Source: Myxococcota bacterium (GTDB taxonomy: Bacteria > Myxococcota_A > UBA9160 > SMWR01). From it: DNA of 64,000 bases. The number at the start of each line of letters is the position of its first letter. The first letter of the stretch is position 1. This document shows positions 44,694 through 52,656 of the stretch, in pieces. The stretch spans positions 72,979 to 136,978 of the forward strand of contig JAKVBI010000020.1 in the NCBI GenBank assembly GCA_022447545.1, written 5' to 3'. The translations under genes and the position numbers were made by a program. Under the pieces are notes generated by a model. It saw only the letters and a program-made list of their open reading frames with translations. It ran no database searches and was not told where the DNA came from.

Positions 44694-46058
44694 TCACGCA
44701 CCCACGTAGCGTTCGAGCAGTGAGTGGAAGTGGCGAAGCTTTGTTTCCTGGTAGTTGGCCAGGGTCACATGAGTATGCTGGGCCGAACGCAGCCCCTGTT
44801 GGGCGCGTCGCAGGTTGAAGGTGTCCTGCTCGAATACCTTGGCCAGACTGCCGAGCCCCTTGGCCTCGGTCCAGGGCTCATCTTCGTCGAGCCACTGAAT
44901 CGGGACGGCGGACGGGCGGCGGCCGCGGTAGGGCGACAGGTAGATGACCTCCATCAGACATTTGTGGACATCGTCTTCCCACGGTCGGAATCGGTAGACG
45001 ATGCGGTTATAGGCGCCCCACGGATGAAAATTGGGGAAGAGGGTGTAGTAGAAGGAATCGACCAGTTCCGCATCCGTCAGGGCCTGCACCGAGGGCACCG
45101 ATGCCTGCAACTGCATGCGGGTCATCTGGGCCATCAGTTCTCGAGCGGTCATGTCTTCGGGGACCCGGATCTGAGGGTCTTTGTCCATGCTCGGCGTGAG
45201 CATGGCGCCCAGTTGGTCCTGCTCGTCGGGTTCCCAGGTCAGGTGCGGACTGGGTGTCATGTTTGCAGTGATCGCGCGCGAGAAGTTATCCCAGGCGTCA
45301 TACTGTGAGTTCGAGTCGCCGATGCCCGGCAGCATCTGGGGATGGGTGCCGATGACGTGGTAGGCCTCCATGAAGGCCTCCTGGTTCACCTTCCAGTTGC
45401 AGGGCAATACTTTGGCGACGTGGACCTCGGTGTACCGATCTTCCAGGGGCCAGCGTTCGAAGTGGCGCGGCAGATCTCCTAGGTAGGTTTCGAGTGACAC
45501 GCAGTCCGGGTCGGGGTTGACGAACACGAAGCCACCCCAGGTGCCCGAGCGGACCTCGGGCAGGTGAAATTTTTCGCGGTCGACATGGGGGAAGTCCCAG
45601 CGACAGGGAATCTCCCGCAAACTGCCGTCCAGATTCCAGTGCCAACCGTGGAAGGGGCATCGGATCGATTCGGAATTGCCTGCGTAGTCCTTCAGCGGAC
45701 GGCCACGGTGAAGGCAGGTGTTGTGAAACGCGCGGATCTGCCGATCTTCGCCGCGTACCACCAGGATTTCGAGGTCTGCGATCTTGTACAGGGTGTGGTC
45801 GCCGGACTCCGGGATCTCCTCCTCGCGGCACGCGAACTGCCACGTCTTCTTCCAGACCTTTTCGACCTCGAGATCGTAGAATTCCTGGGAGATGTAGCGT
45901 TCGATGGGGACCTGAACCACGGGCATTTCCCGAGCGGACTGCATACGCAGCACCTCGGGCACTTCACGTGTGTCGGTGTCGAGGAGGCCCTGGTAGCTGA
46001 GCCCCGTGGAGCGGGCGCCTTGGTCGGTTTGCATGGGCTGCAGCGGTTCGATGGCCAT
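44694..46058 (-). CDS. Rieske non-haem iron oxygenase, alpha subunit
   Basis: 454 residues. The Rieske cluster ligands are C115 and H117 (NTCLHRGRP) with C134 and H137 (CPFHGWHW); the mononuclear iron site is NWKVNQEAFMEAYHVIGTHP with His234 and His239 and a bridging acidic residue nearby. This is the ring-hydroxylating/steroid-hydroxylase oxygenase class; no separate beta-subunit gene is adjacent, so an alpha-only enzyme is likely. ATG at 46058 follows AAGGAGGGCCCC. It sits between an SDR and a ferredoxin gene in a tight run. Substrate not identifiable. Confidence 0.93.
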   Translation of the reverse strand: MAIEPLQPMQTDQGARSTGLSYQGLLDTDTREVPEVLRMQSAREMPVVQVPIERYISQEFYDLEVEKVWKKTWQFACREEEIPESGDHTLYKIADLEILVVRGEDRQIRAFHNTCLHRGRPLKDYAGNSESIRCPFHGWHWNLDGSLREIPCRWDFPHVDREKFHLPEVRSGTWGGFVFVNPDPDCVSLETYLGDLPRHFERWPLEDRYTEVHVAKVLPCNWKVNQEAFMEAYHVIGTHPQMLPGIGDSNSQYDAWDNFSRAITANMTPSPHLTWEPDEQDQLGAMLTPSMDKDPQIRVPEDMTARELMAQMTRMQLQASVPSVQALTDAELVDSFYYTLFPNFHPWGAYNRIVYRFRPWEDDVHKCLMEVIYLSPYRGRRPSAVPIQWLDEDEPWTEAKGLGSLAKVFEQDTFNLRRAQQGLRSAQHTHVTLANYQETKLRHFHSLLERYVGA

Positions 46059-46078
46059 GGGGCCCTCCTTGAACTTCT

Positions 46079-46837
46079 CTAGAACGCGGCTCGTTTCGTG
46101 AAACCGCCGTCTACGACGAGATTGGCCCCCGTGATCAAGCTCGCTGCGGGGCTGGCGAGGAAGACCACTGCGCGTGCCACTTCCTCGGGGGTGCCCATGC
46201 GGCCGATCGCACACTGGGCCAGCGCTCCCTCATACATCTGCGGCATGGCCTGCTTGATCATTTCCCAGTTTCCACCCTCGAAGTAGACGGGTCCGGGGGA
46301 GACGGTGTTCACACGTACTCCCCGGTTCGCCAGCGACTGCGAGAGGTCCGAGGCGTGGGTGATGAGCGCCGCCTTCATGGCGTTGTACCCCTGGGTGACC
46401 CCCAGGTACTCGATGGCGGCCGTGGAGGCGATGAAGACCACACTCGCCGCATCGGATTCTTCCAGGAAGGGCAATGAGGCCTCGACTCCACGCACGGCTC
46501 CCATCACGTCGACGTCGAAACCACCCTGCCAAGCCTGCTCGCCGGGCCCAGCGCCACCACTGGCGTTGCTGACGTAGACGTCGAGGCCCCCGAGGTCGGC
46601 GGCGGCTTCGGCGATGAAGCTGCGGAACGAATCGCCATCGGCGACGTCGACGGATTTGGCAAAGACCCTGGCACCCCGAGCTTCCAGGTCCTTGCTCGTC
46701 GTTTCGAGGCCTGCGTCGCCGCGCGCGCAGATGGCCACCGAACAGCCCTGGTCGGCGAAGGTCTGGGCAATGGCGAGGCCGATCCCGCGCGTGGCAGCGG
46801 TGACCAGTACGCGCTTTCCGTTCAGTCCGAGTTCCAT
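46079..46837 (-). CDS. Short-chain dehydrogenase/reductase in the Rieske run
   Basis: 252 residues, classical SDR: TAATRGIG cofactor motif (13-20), IASTAAIEY with the catalytic Ser, and YNAMK with the Tyr-Lys pair. SDRs next to Rieske oxygenases often oxidise the hydroxylated or cis-diol product. ATG at 46837 follows AAAGGGAGTAGAGGC. The reading frame continues upstream without a stop to 47122 (next entry). It is 20 bp ahead of the Rieske gene, so the two are co-transcribed. Confidence 0.9.
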   Translation of the reverse strand: MELGLNGKRVLVTAATRGIGLAIAQTFADQGCSVAICARGDAGLETTSKDLEARGARVFAKSVDVADGDSFRSFIAEAAADLGGLDVYVSNASGGAGPGEQAWQGGFDVDVMGAVRGVEASLPFLEESDAASVVFIASTAAIEYLGVTQGYNAMKAALITHASDLSQSLANRGVRVNTVSPGPVYFEGGNWEMIKQAMPQMYEGALAQCAIGRMGTPEEVARAVVFLASPAASLITGANLVVDGGFTKRAAF

Positions 46838-47122
46838 GCCTCTACTCCCTTTGGTTGGGTCGTTCCCGAGGAGATCCGGAACCGGAACCCCCGATCGTTG
46901 TCTGGACTCTCCACTACCGGACATCGAGCGCGTGCGGTGGCTCGGCAGGCTCGGTTCGCCGACGAAGGGCAGCATGTGCGGGTCGGCGAATTTGAGTTCA
47001 CCGCGCACCCAGCGGCCGTCGAGCTTGAAGATGCCTGTCCGGCCGTCCTCACTCTCCACATGCACCGTTCCATCGTCTTGCGACGTGTAGATGGCTTGGG
47101 AGACGGGGTGGCGCAGCTTCAT
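46838..47122 (-). CDS. Small ORF or N-terminal extension fused in frame to the SDR
   Basis: Starting at an ATG at 47122 with a good AGGAG ribosome binding site, 95 codons run without a stop straight into the SDR start. The first about 60 residues look like a real small protein (MKLRHPVSQAIYTSQDD, then a GIFKLDGRWVRGEL segment), while the later part is low-complexity Ser/Arg/Gly and resembles untranslated leader. It may be a separate small protein whose stop was lost, or a fused N-terminal domain. I do not recognise a family. No gene appears in the 147 bp between it and GntR except the palindrome below. Confidence 0.4.
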
Positions 47123-47227
47123 GCCTGGACTCCTGCGGACACGAGTATAACGACTGGCCTCCGCGGTCGGGACGGGACGAGCCTTGCGGTGACCCGGTTC
47201 GTTGCCCCGAGTGGACTCAGAGTCCGC

Positions 47228-47245
47228 AAGTTGTATTGACAACTT
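47228..47245. promoter_or_regulatory. Candidate GntR operator, perfect palindrome
   Basis: AAGTTGT (47228-47234), ATTG centre and ACAACTT (47239-47245) form a perfect 18-bp inverted repeat, 25 bp before the GntR start codon and in the divergent space towards the Rieske run. It overlaps TTGACA (47236-47241), a consensus -35 element for the GntR direction. A TATCAT lies at 47245-47250. Position and symmetry suit autoregulation by the adjacent GntR regulator and control of both divergent units; this is inference. Confidence 0.6.
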
Positions 47246-47269
47246 ATCATCAGCGAGTACCTTGGCTCC

Positions 47270-48013
47270 ATGCCGAGCCTCAACAGTCACTCGCCGCTTC
47301 CCCTCTATCACCAGTTGGCCGAGGTACTCCAGGAGCGGATTCGGTCGGGCGAGTACCCCTCGGGCGCACGGATTCCCTCGGAACCCGAATTGGCGCGAAC
47401 CTACGGGATCGGGCGCCCCACGGTGAGGCAGGCCACGGATGTTCTGGTGCGCCGGAAGCTCCTCGAGCGGCGTCGGGGTTCGGGTACCTTCGTGATCGAG
47501 CCGCCCGAGCAGGTCGATCTGCTTTCGCTGGCGGGGACGCTGGCCTCCTTCGAGAAGGGGGGAATCCGAGTCCGCACGAGTCTGGTGGACAGGGTGCGCC
47601 GGCAGGCGGTTCCCCCGGACCCCGAAAACCCCCTCTCCGGTCGCGAGGTGTTCTTCTTCTCCAGACTGAGCCGCGTTCGAGGGATTCCTGTTCTGCTCGA
47701 GGAGATCCATCTTGACCCGGAGATCTTTCCGGGCATCGAACGTGTCTCCATGGCGGGCCGTTCGCTCTCGAAGCTCGTGGAGGACCACTACCACATGCGA
47801 TTGACCTCAGCGTCGCAGAATTTTCGCGTGGCGCCGGCGGGTCCTCGCTGTGGGGAGTTGCTCGAGCGACCCGCTCGCAGCTCGCTCCTACTGGTCAAGA
47901 GGACCCTCGATTTCGAGAGTGCGAAAGCCGCCATCTTCACGGAACTCTACTGCCGAACCGACCAGCTGGTCTTCTCCCAGACCCTGCAGGGAGGGGGAAC
48001 GATCGATGACTGA
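47270..48013 (+). CDS. GntR-family (HutC/UTRA) transcriptional regulator
   Basis: 247 residues: winged helix-turn-helix at about 10-77 (GARIPSEPELARTYGIGRPTVRQATDVLVRRKLLERRRGSG pattern) and a UTRA effector domain at about 95-240. UTRA GntR proteins sense small molecules and usually repress adjacent genes. Its reading frame overlaps the trpB-like start by 8 bp, so it is translated with trpBA. The palindrome at 47228-47245 is the best candidate operator. The ligand may be a tryptophan-pathway compound or a substrate of the divergent Rieske run; unknown. Confidence 0.92.
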   Translation: MPSLNSHSPLPLYHQLAEVLQERIRSGEYPSGARIPSEPELARTYGIGRPTVRQATDVLVRRKLLERRRGSGTFVIEPPEQVDLLSLAGTLASFEKGGIRVRTSLVDRVRRQAVPPDPENPLSGREVFFFSRLSRVRGIPVLLEEIHLDPEIFPGIERVSMAGRSLSKLVEDHYHMRLTSASQNFRVAPAGPRCGELLERPARSSLLLVKRTLDFESAKAAIFTELYCRTDQLVFSQTLQGGGTIDD

Positions 48014-49271
48014 CGTGAAAGAGATGGAAGAAGCGAGAGAGATGGAAGAGCGGGGATATTTCGGTGAATTCGGGGGCTCCTACATTCCCGAGATTCTGGT
48101 GGCCACCTTCGACGAGTTGCTGGCGACGTATCGCGAGGCCAGGCTGGACCCGGGTTTCTGGAGCGAATACGAGAGCCTCATGGGGAGCTACTCGTGCCGT
48201 CCGACGCCGCTCACCTTTGCGGAGAATCTCACCCGGCACTTCGGTGGGGCACGGATCTATATCAAGCGGGAAGATCTGAACCACACGGGTGCTCACAAGG
48301 CGAACAACGTCATGGGGCAGGGGCTGCTCGTGCGGCGCATGGGCAAGAATCGCGTGATCGCCGAAACAGGCGCCGGCCAGCACGGAGTGGCCACCGCCAC
48401 CATGGCGGCGAAGTTCGGCTATCGCTGCACGATCTACATGGGCGAGGTGGATGTCGAGCGCCAGCGCCCCAACGTGTTTTGGATGGAGAGGCTGGGCGCC
48501 GAGGTGATCCCAGTGACCGAGGGCACGCGGATCCTCAAGGACGCCATCAACGAGGCGTTCCGCGACTGGGTGACGAACATGGACGATACCCACTACGTAC
48601 TGGGCACGGCCTGCGGACCCCATCCCTTCCCTGAGATGGTCAGCTGGTTCCAGTCCATCATCGGCAAGGAGACCCGCCAGCAGGTGCGGGAAGTGACGGG
48701 ACGGTTGCCCACCCGCATCTACGCTTGTGTGGGGGGTGGTTCCAACGCCATGGGGATGTTCGGTGGTTTCCTCGACGACGACGTCGAGTTGGTGGGAGTC
48801 GAAGCGGGGGGCCTTGGGCTGGACACGTCGGCCCACGCGTCTCGACTGGCTTCAGACGCGTCCTCCCTCGGGGTGGCCCAGGGGTACAAGACGTACTTTC
48901 TGCAGGACGAAGACGGCCAGATGCGCGAGACCCACAGTGTTGCGGCGGGGCTCGACTACGTGGGAGTTTCTCCGATTCTCGCCCATCACCGCGAAACCGG
49001 GCGGGTCCGCTTCGAGGCCGCCACGGACGCCGAGGTGCTAGAAGCGTTTTCTCTGACCCTTTCCAAGGAGGGGTTGATTCCGGCTCTCGAGTCGTCGCAT
49101 GCCTTCGTTCAGGCCTTCAAGGAGGCCCCCAAGCTCTCGCAGGATGACGTCATCGTCATCAACCAGTCGGGGCGTGGCGATAAGGACATCTTCACGGTTG
49201 CCGACGCCTTCGAGGATCCGAAGTGGAAGGCATTCATTCGAGACAAGGCGAAGTCCTATGAATCTGGTTGA
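48006..49271 (+). CDS. trpB: Tryptophan synthase beta subunit-like protein
   Basis: 421 residues, PLP-dependent TrpB fold. PLP Lys98 in HTGAHKANN, Glu120 in AETGAGQHG, GGGSNA (243-248) and SGRGDKD (388-394) are kept. Unusually, the stretch normally read LDYPGVGPEH or LDFPSVGPQH is LDYVGVSPIL (316-325), losing the Pro, Gly and Glu/Gln-His positions near the active site and the subunit interface. ATG overlaps the GntR gene by 8 bp and the stop overlaps trpA by 14 bp. Normal reaction: indole plus L-serine to L-tryptophan; altered substrate use is possible. The other trp genes are not in the window. Confidence 0.9.
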   Translation: MTDVKEMEEAREMEERGYFGEFGGSYIPEILVATFDELLATYREARLDPGFWSEYESLMGSYSCRPTPLTFAENLTRHFGGARIYIKREDLNHTGAHKANNVMGQGLLVRRMGKNRVIAETGAGQHGVATATMAAKFGYRCTIYMGEVDVERQRPNVFWMERLGAEVIPVTEGTRILKDAINEAFRDWVTNMDDTHYVLGTACGPHPFPEMVSWFQSIIGKETRQQVREVTGRLPTRIYACVGGGSNAMGMFGGFLDDDVELVGVEAGGLGLDTSAHASRLASDASSLGVAQGYKTYFLQDEDGQMRETHSVAAGLDYVGVSPILAHHRETGRVRFEAATDAEVLEAFSLTLSKEGLIPALESSHAFVQAFKEAPKLSQDDVIVINQSGRGDKDIFTVADAFEDPKWKAFIRDKAKSYESG

Positions 49272-50022
49272 GCACATCGCGAGCGAGAGACAACGCAAGG
49301 AGATTCTGCTGATGACCCACATCGTCATCGGCTATCCGAACTTCGACGACTCCCTGCGCCTGGTCGAATCCATGGTCGAGGCCGGAGTGGACCTCATGGA
49401 GCTTCAGATTCCCTTCTCGGAGCCCATCGCAGATGGACCGGTGATTCTGCGCGCCAACCAGCAGTCCCTCATGTCGGGCTCGACGGTGGATCGCTGCCTC
49501 GCATTCGGCGAAGAGGTCTCCAGACGTTTCGACATTCCCTTTCTATTGATGAGCTACTACAACATCCTGTTCAAGCGCGGCATCTCGAGCTTCGTTGATT
49601 CGATGGCGGCGGCGGGGCTGGCGGGTGCCATCGTGCCGGACCTTCCCCCCGAGGAGGCCGCGGAATACCTCGAAGCCATGGGGCGCAATGACCTCGCCCC
49701 CATCTTCATCTACTCGCCGAACACCACCACCGAGCGGATGAACGAGATCGCCGACTGCGCGGGGGGATTCATCTACTGCGTTGCGCGTAAAGGCGTGACC
49801 GGAGCGGAGACGACTTTTTCACAGGAGTTCTCCGAGTATCTCGAACGATGCCGCGCAGCAACCGATTTACCCCTGGCATTGGGGTTTGGGGTGAAAGACA
49901 AGTCCGACGTCGACTTCCTGCGCGGCCGAGTGGACATCGCGGTGGTCGGAACCCAGACGATTCGTGTGATGGAGGAGCAGGGGGTTGGCTCGGTGCAGGG
50001 GTTCGTCGAGGGCCTTCGCTGA
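49258..50022 (+). CDS. trpA: Tryptophan synthase alpha subunit-like protein
   Basis: 254 residues, TIM barrel of the indole-3-glycerol-phosphate lyase. Catalytic Glu48 (MELQIPFSEP) and Asp59 (IADGP) match Glu49 and Asp60 of the Salmonella enzyme. The phosphate-binding VTG segment is present as RKGVTGAE; the late glycine-rich loop reads DIAVVGTQTI, where the family usually has VVGSA. ATG overlaps the trpB stop by 14 bp, so the two are translated together. Normally releases indole to TrpB. Genomic context is catabolic, not biosynthetic. Confidence 0.88.
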   Translation: MNLVEHIASERQRKEILLMTHIVIGYPNFDDSLRLVESMVEAGVDLMELQIPFSEPIADGPVILRANQQSLMSGSTVDRCLAFGEEVSRRFDIPFLLMSYYNILFKRGISSFVDSMAAAGLAGAIVPDLPPEEAAEYLEAMGRNDLAPIFIYSPNTTTERMNEIADCAGGFIYCVARKGVTGAETTFSQEFSEYLERCRAATDLPLALGFGVKDKSDVDFLRGRVDIAVVGTQTIRVMEEQGVGSVQGFVEGLR

Positions 50023-50069
50023 CTCCCTCCCCGGAGCATTCGTACCTCGATACACGCCCTGCCGTCCAC

Positions 50070-50942
50070 TCATTTGAGCTGCTGAATCTCTCCTCGGAGC
50101 ACCGAATCGAACAGTTCTTCTCCCACGACCTGCCGGGCCAGAGGTTTCGAGTCTGGGAAGCGGCGCAGAGTGTGCCCCCCGTCGACGGTGATGCACTGCC
50201 CGGTGATCCAACTCGATTCCGGACCCGCGAGGAACCGGATGCAGCGGGCGATGTCTTCGGACTCACCGCCTCGGGCGATCGGCTGCTGTTCGAGAAAGCT
50301 GTCCAGTACTTCGGGGGTGTCGAACATGAACCCTGTGGCACCGGTGTGGGTCAGGCCCGGGCGCACTGAGTTGACCCGTATTTTCTGCTCGCCGAGCTCG
50401 TCGGCGGCCACTCGCACCATCTGGTCGACGGCGGCCTTCCCCGCGCAGTAGGCCGAGAGGTAGGGGCTCGAAAGGATCGAGGCTGTGGACGAGACGGCGA
50501 CGATGGAACCTCCCCCCGAGGCGACCATGGACAGGCCCGCGTATTTGAGCACCAGAAACTGGGGCCGAACGTTGTTGTCGACTTCGGCGCTGAAGCGATC
50601 GTCGTCGTAGCCCAGGATCGGGCAGTAGTTTCCACCGCCTGGAATCGTCACGGCTGCATCGAGTCCTTCGCTTCCCGCAGCCTGTTCGACTGCCGCTCGC
50701 ACGTCTTCCGGACGGCTCGCGTCACAGCGAAGGGAGGTTACGGAACCGCCAGCATGTGCTGCGACCTCTTCGAGATCGGCGACTGCGGCTTCCAGGGGCT
50801 CCAGGTTGCGGCCGCCCAGCCAAAGCCGCGCACCGTCGGAGGCGAGGGCCCGCGCTGTCGCTTTGCCGATGCCACTGCTGGCACCCACTACGAGGATCCG
50901 CTTGCCGGCAATGGGCGACTGGGTTCGAGAGGACTCGGACAT
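50070..50942 (-). CDS. Short-chain dehydrogenase/reductase (FabG-like)
   Basis: 290 residues. GASSGIG (20-26), catalytic Ser in VSSTASILSSP and the YCAGK Tyr-Lys pair are complete, with DGGHTLRRFP near the end. Of the two SDRs in the window this one has a longer C-terminal tail. NAD(P)-linked oxidation of a hydroxyl or keto-acyl group is likely. ATG has GGAGCACGACAAA upstream. It converges on trpA. The 293 bp upstream (50943-51235) contain no gene or clear motif that I can recognise. Confidence 0.9.
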   Translation of the reverse strand: MSESSRTQSPIAGKRILVVGASSGIGKATARALASDGARLWLGGRNLEPLEAAVADLEEVAAHAGGSVTSLRCDASRPEDVRAAVEQAAGSEGLDAAVTIPGGGNYCPILGYDDDRFSAEVDNNVRPQFLVLKYAGLSMVASGGGSIVAVSSTASILSSPYLSAYCAGKAAVDQMVRVAADELGEQKIRVNSVRPGLTHTGATGFMFDTPEVLDSFLEQQPIARGGESEDIARCIRFLAGPESSWITGQCITVDGGHTLRRFPDSKPLARQVVGEELFDSVLRGEIQQLK

Positions 50943-51235
50943 TTTGTCGTGCTCCTTGAGTTGCTGATGGGCCGCACCCGGGATCGCTGCGCAGGGGTGA
51001 ATCGGCGGGCCGGCATTGTACCGCTCACAGGGCTGGCTTCGCGGGCTCTCTGTCTGGGTCCCTCGGATGGTGGGGGAAGCGGGCGGTTCTCGTTGGAAGT
51101 TTCTTTTTCAAGGCTGGCCTCCCGTGGAAGTGTGACCCAGGGGAGACGTCCTGCACGCTGGCATGAGCGGTTCGCGCGCCGAATTCCGAGGCGCAAACCC
51201 GCGTCGCGCCGCGAGGCGGTGTAGGCTCGGTGCCC

Positions 51236-52507
51236 ATGGCCAGTCGCTCCGCCCTCGCATTCGCCGTTGCCGTCTTCTTCTGCGTCTCACCCGTCCATGC
51301 GAACTCCCTGAAGACGGCGAGCCCAGAGTCCAAAGGCGTTTCGAGCCAACGCCTCGAGCGCCTTTCCTCAGCCATGCAGGCCCAGATCGACGAGGGAAGG
51401 CTGGTGGGCGTGGTCACCCTCATCGCACGACGCGGAGCGGTCGTCCACTTCGAAGCCTTCGGGATGCGGGACCGGGAGGCCGACGCACCCATGCAGCGCG
51501 ACACGCTCTTTCGCATCTACTCCATGACCAAGCCCATCACGAGTGTGGCGGCCCTGACCTTGTTCGAGCGTGGCGAGTTTCTTTTGAGCGACCCCGTGGC
51601 GAAGTACATACCCGAACTCGAGAGTCTGCATGTCATCGAAGATCCCTCGGGGCCTCTGGATCGCAGCCGTCCTCCGGATCGCCAGGCCACCATTCGCGAT
51701 CTGTTGGTTCACACTGCGGGCTTCAGCTACGACTGGATCACTCCGCCAGGCCCCCTGGCCGACGCCTACTCGGCCCTCGGCCGAGAGGCCAAAGCGGGCG
51801 ACCTCCAGGGCTTCATTGAACGCCTCGCCGAGCTTCCCCTCGTTTATCCGCCGGGTACGCGTTGGAACTATGGAATGTCGACGGACGTGCTCGGCCATCT
51901 GGTGGCAGTGGTGTCTGGCATGCCCTTGGATGTGTTTCTGCGTGAGCAGATCTTTGCCCCTTTGGGTATGGGGGATACAGACTTTTACGTACCCACTGAA
52001 AAGATCAACCGGTTTGCGGCCAACTACGCACCGTTACCCGGTGGTGGTTTGCGCCTGCTGGATGCCCCGACTGAGAGCCGGTTCGCCAAGCCGCCCAGTT
52101 ATTTCGAAGGTGGAGGAGGCCTGGTCTCTACGGCCGCAGACTACGCGCGCTTCGCGCAGATGCTCCTCAACGGAGGCGAGTTGGAGGGTCGGCGAATTCT
52201 GGGCCCCAAGACCGTGGAACTGATGACCCAGAACCACCTGAGTGATCGAGAATTGCAGGCCGATTTCCTGAAGGCTGCGTTCCCGGGCTGGGGGTTCGGT
52301 CTCGGAGTGTCCGTGGTGACCGACATCGCACGAACCCAGCTGCCCGGAACCAATGGAGAGTACGGCTGGAACGGCGCGGCGAGCACGACCTTCTGGGTCG
52401 ACCCGGCGGAAGAACTCATCGCGATTCAGATGGCCCAGGTCATGCCCTTTGCGGGTGCCCTTCCCTCGGAGTTCCGAGCTCTCGTCTATCCGGCGCTCGT
52501 GGACTGA
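51236..52507 (+). CDS. Exported beta-lactamase-fold serine hydrolase/esterase (EstB-like)
   Basis: 423 residues with a signal peptide (about 1-23). The catalytic set is intact: Ser96-x-x-Lys99 in IYSMTKP, Tyr in WNYGMSTDVLG and the WNGAAST box near the end. LLVHTAGFSYDW and GGGLVSTAADYARFAQML are typical of class C beta-lactamase-like esterases (EstB). Probably acts on esters in the periplasm. ATG at 51236; a GTG two codons earlier is possible. Contrast with the altered homologue at 38610. Confidence 0.87.
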   Translation: MASRSALAFAVAVFFCVSPVHANSLKTASPESKGVSSQRLERLSSAMQAQIDEGRLVGVVTLIARRGAVVHFEAFGMRDREADAPMQRDTLFRIYSMTKPITSVAALTLFERGEFLLSDPVAKYIPELESLHVIEDPSGPLDRSRPPDRQATIRDLLVHTAGFSYDWITPPGPLADAYSALGREAKAGDLQGFIERLAELPLVYPPGTRWNYGMSTDVLGHLVAVVSGMPLDVFLREQIFAPLGMGDTDFYVPTEKINRFAANYAPLPGGGLRLLDAPTESRFAKPPSYFEGGGGLVSTAADYARFAQMLLNGGELEGRRILGPKTVELMTQNHLSDRELQADFLKAAFPGWGFGLGVSVVTDIARTQLPGTNGEYGWNGAASTTFWVDPAEELIAIQMAQVMPFAGALPSEFRALVYPALVD

Positions 52508-52656
52508 GACGGTGCAGTGGATCGGGCAGCTTGCTTGCGCTCCGTGCGTTGCTACTTGCGTGCAGCCCGATACGCTATCCGCCGTGACCGCCCTGACGCC
52601 CAACGCGCAGCCCGGCAGGAACCACGCCGTGGGGCTCGAGACCCCACCTGCGACCC

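Noticed and set aside
43711-44709. 332-codon plus-strand open frame
   Set aside because: Antisense to ThuA and ferredoxin genes with recognisable motifs and overlapping starts.
48006-50022. Part of a complete trp operon
   Set aside because: No trpC, trpD, trpE or trpF sequence is found on either side; flanks are an SDR and a GntR/Rieske locus.
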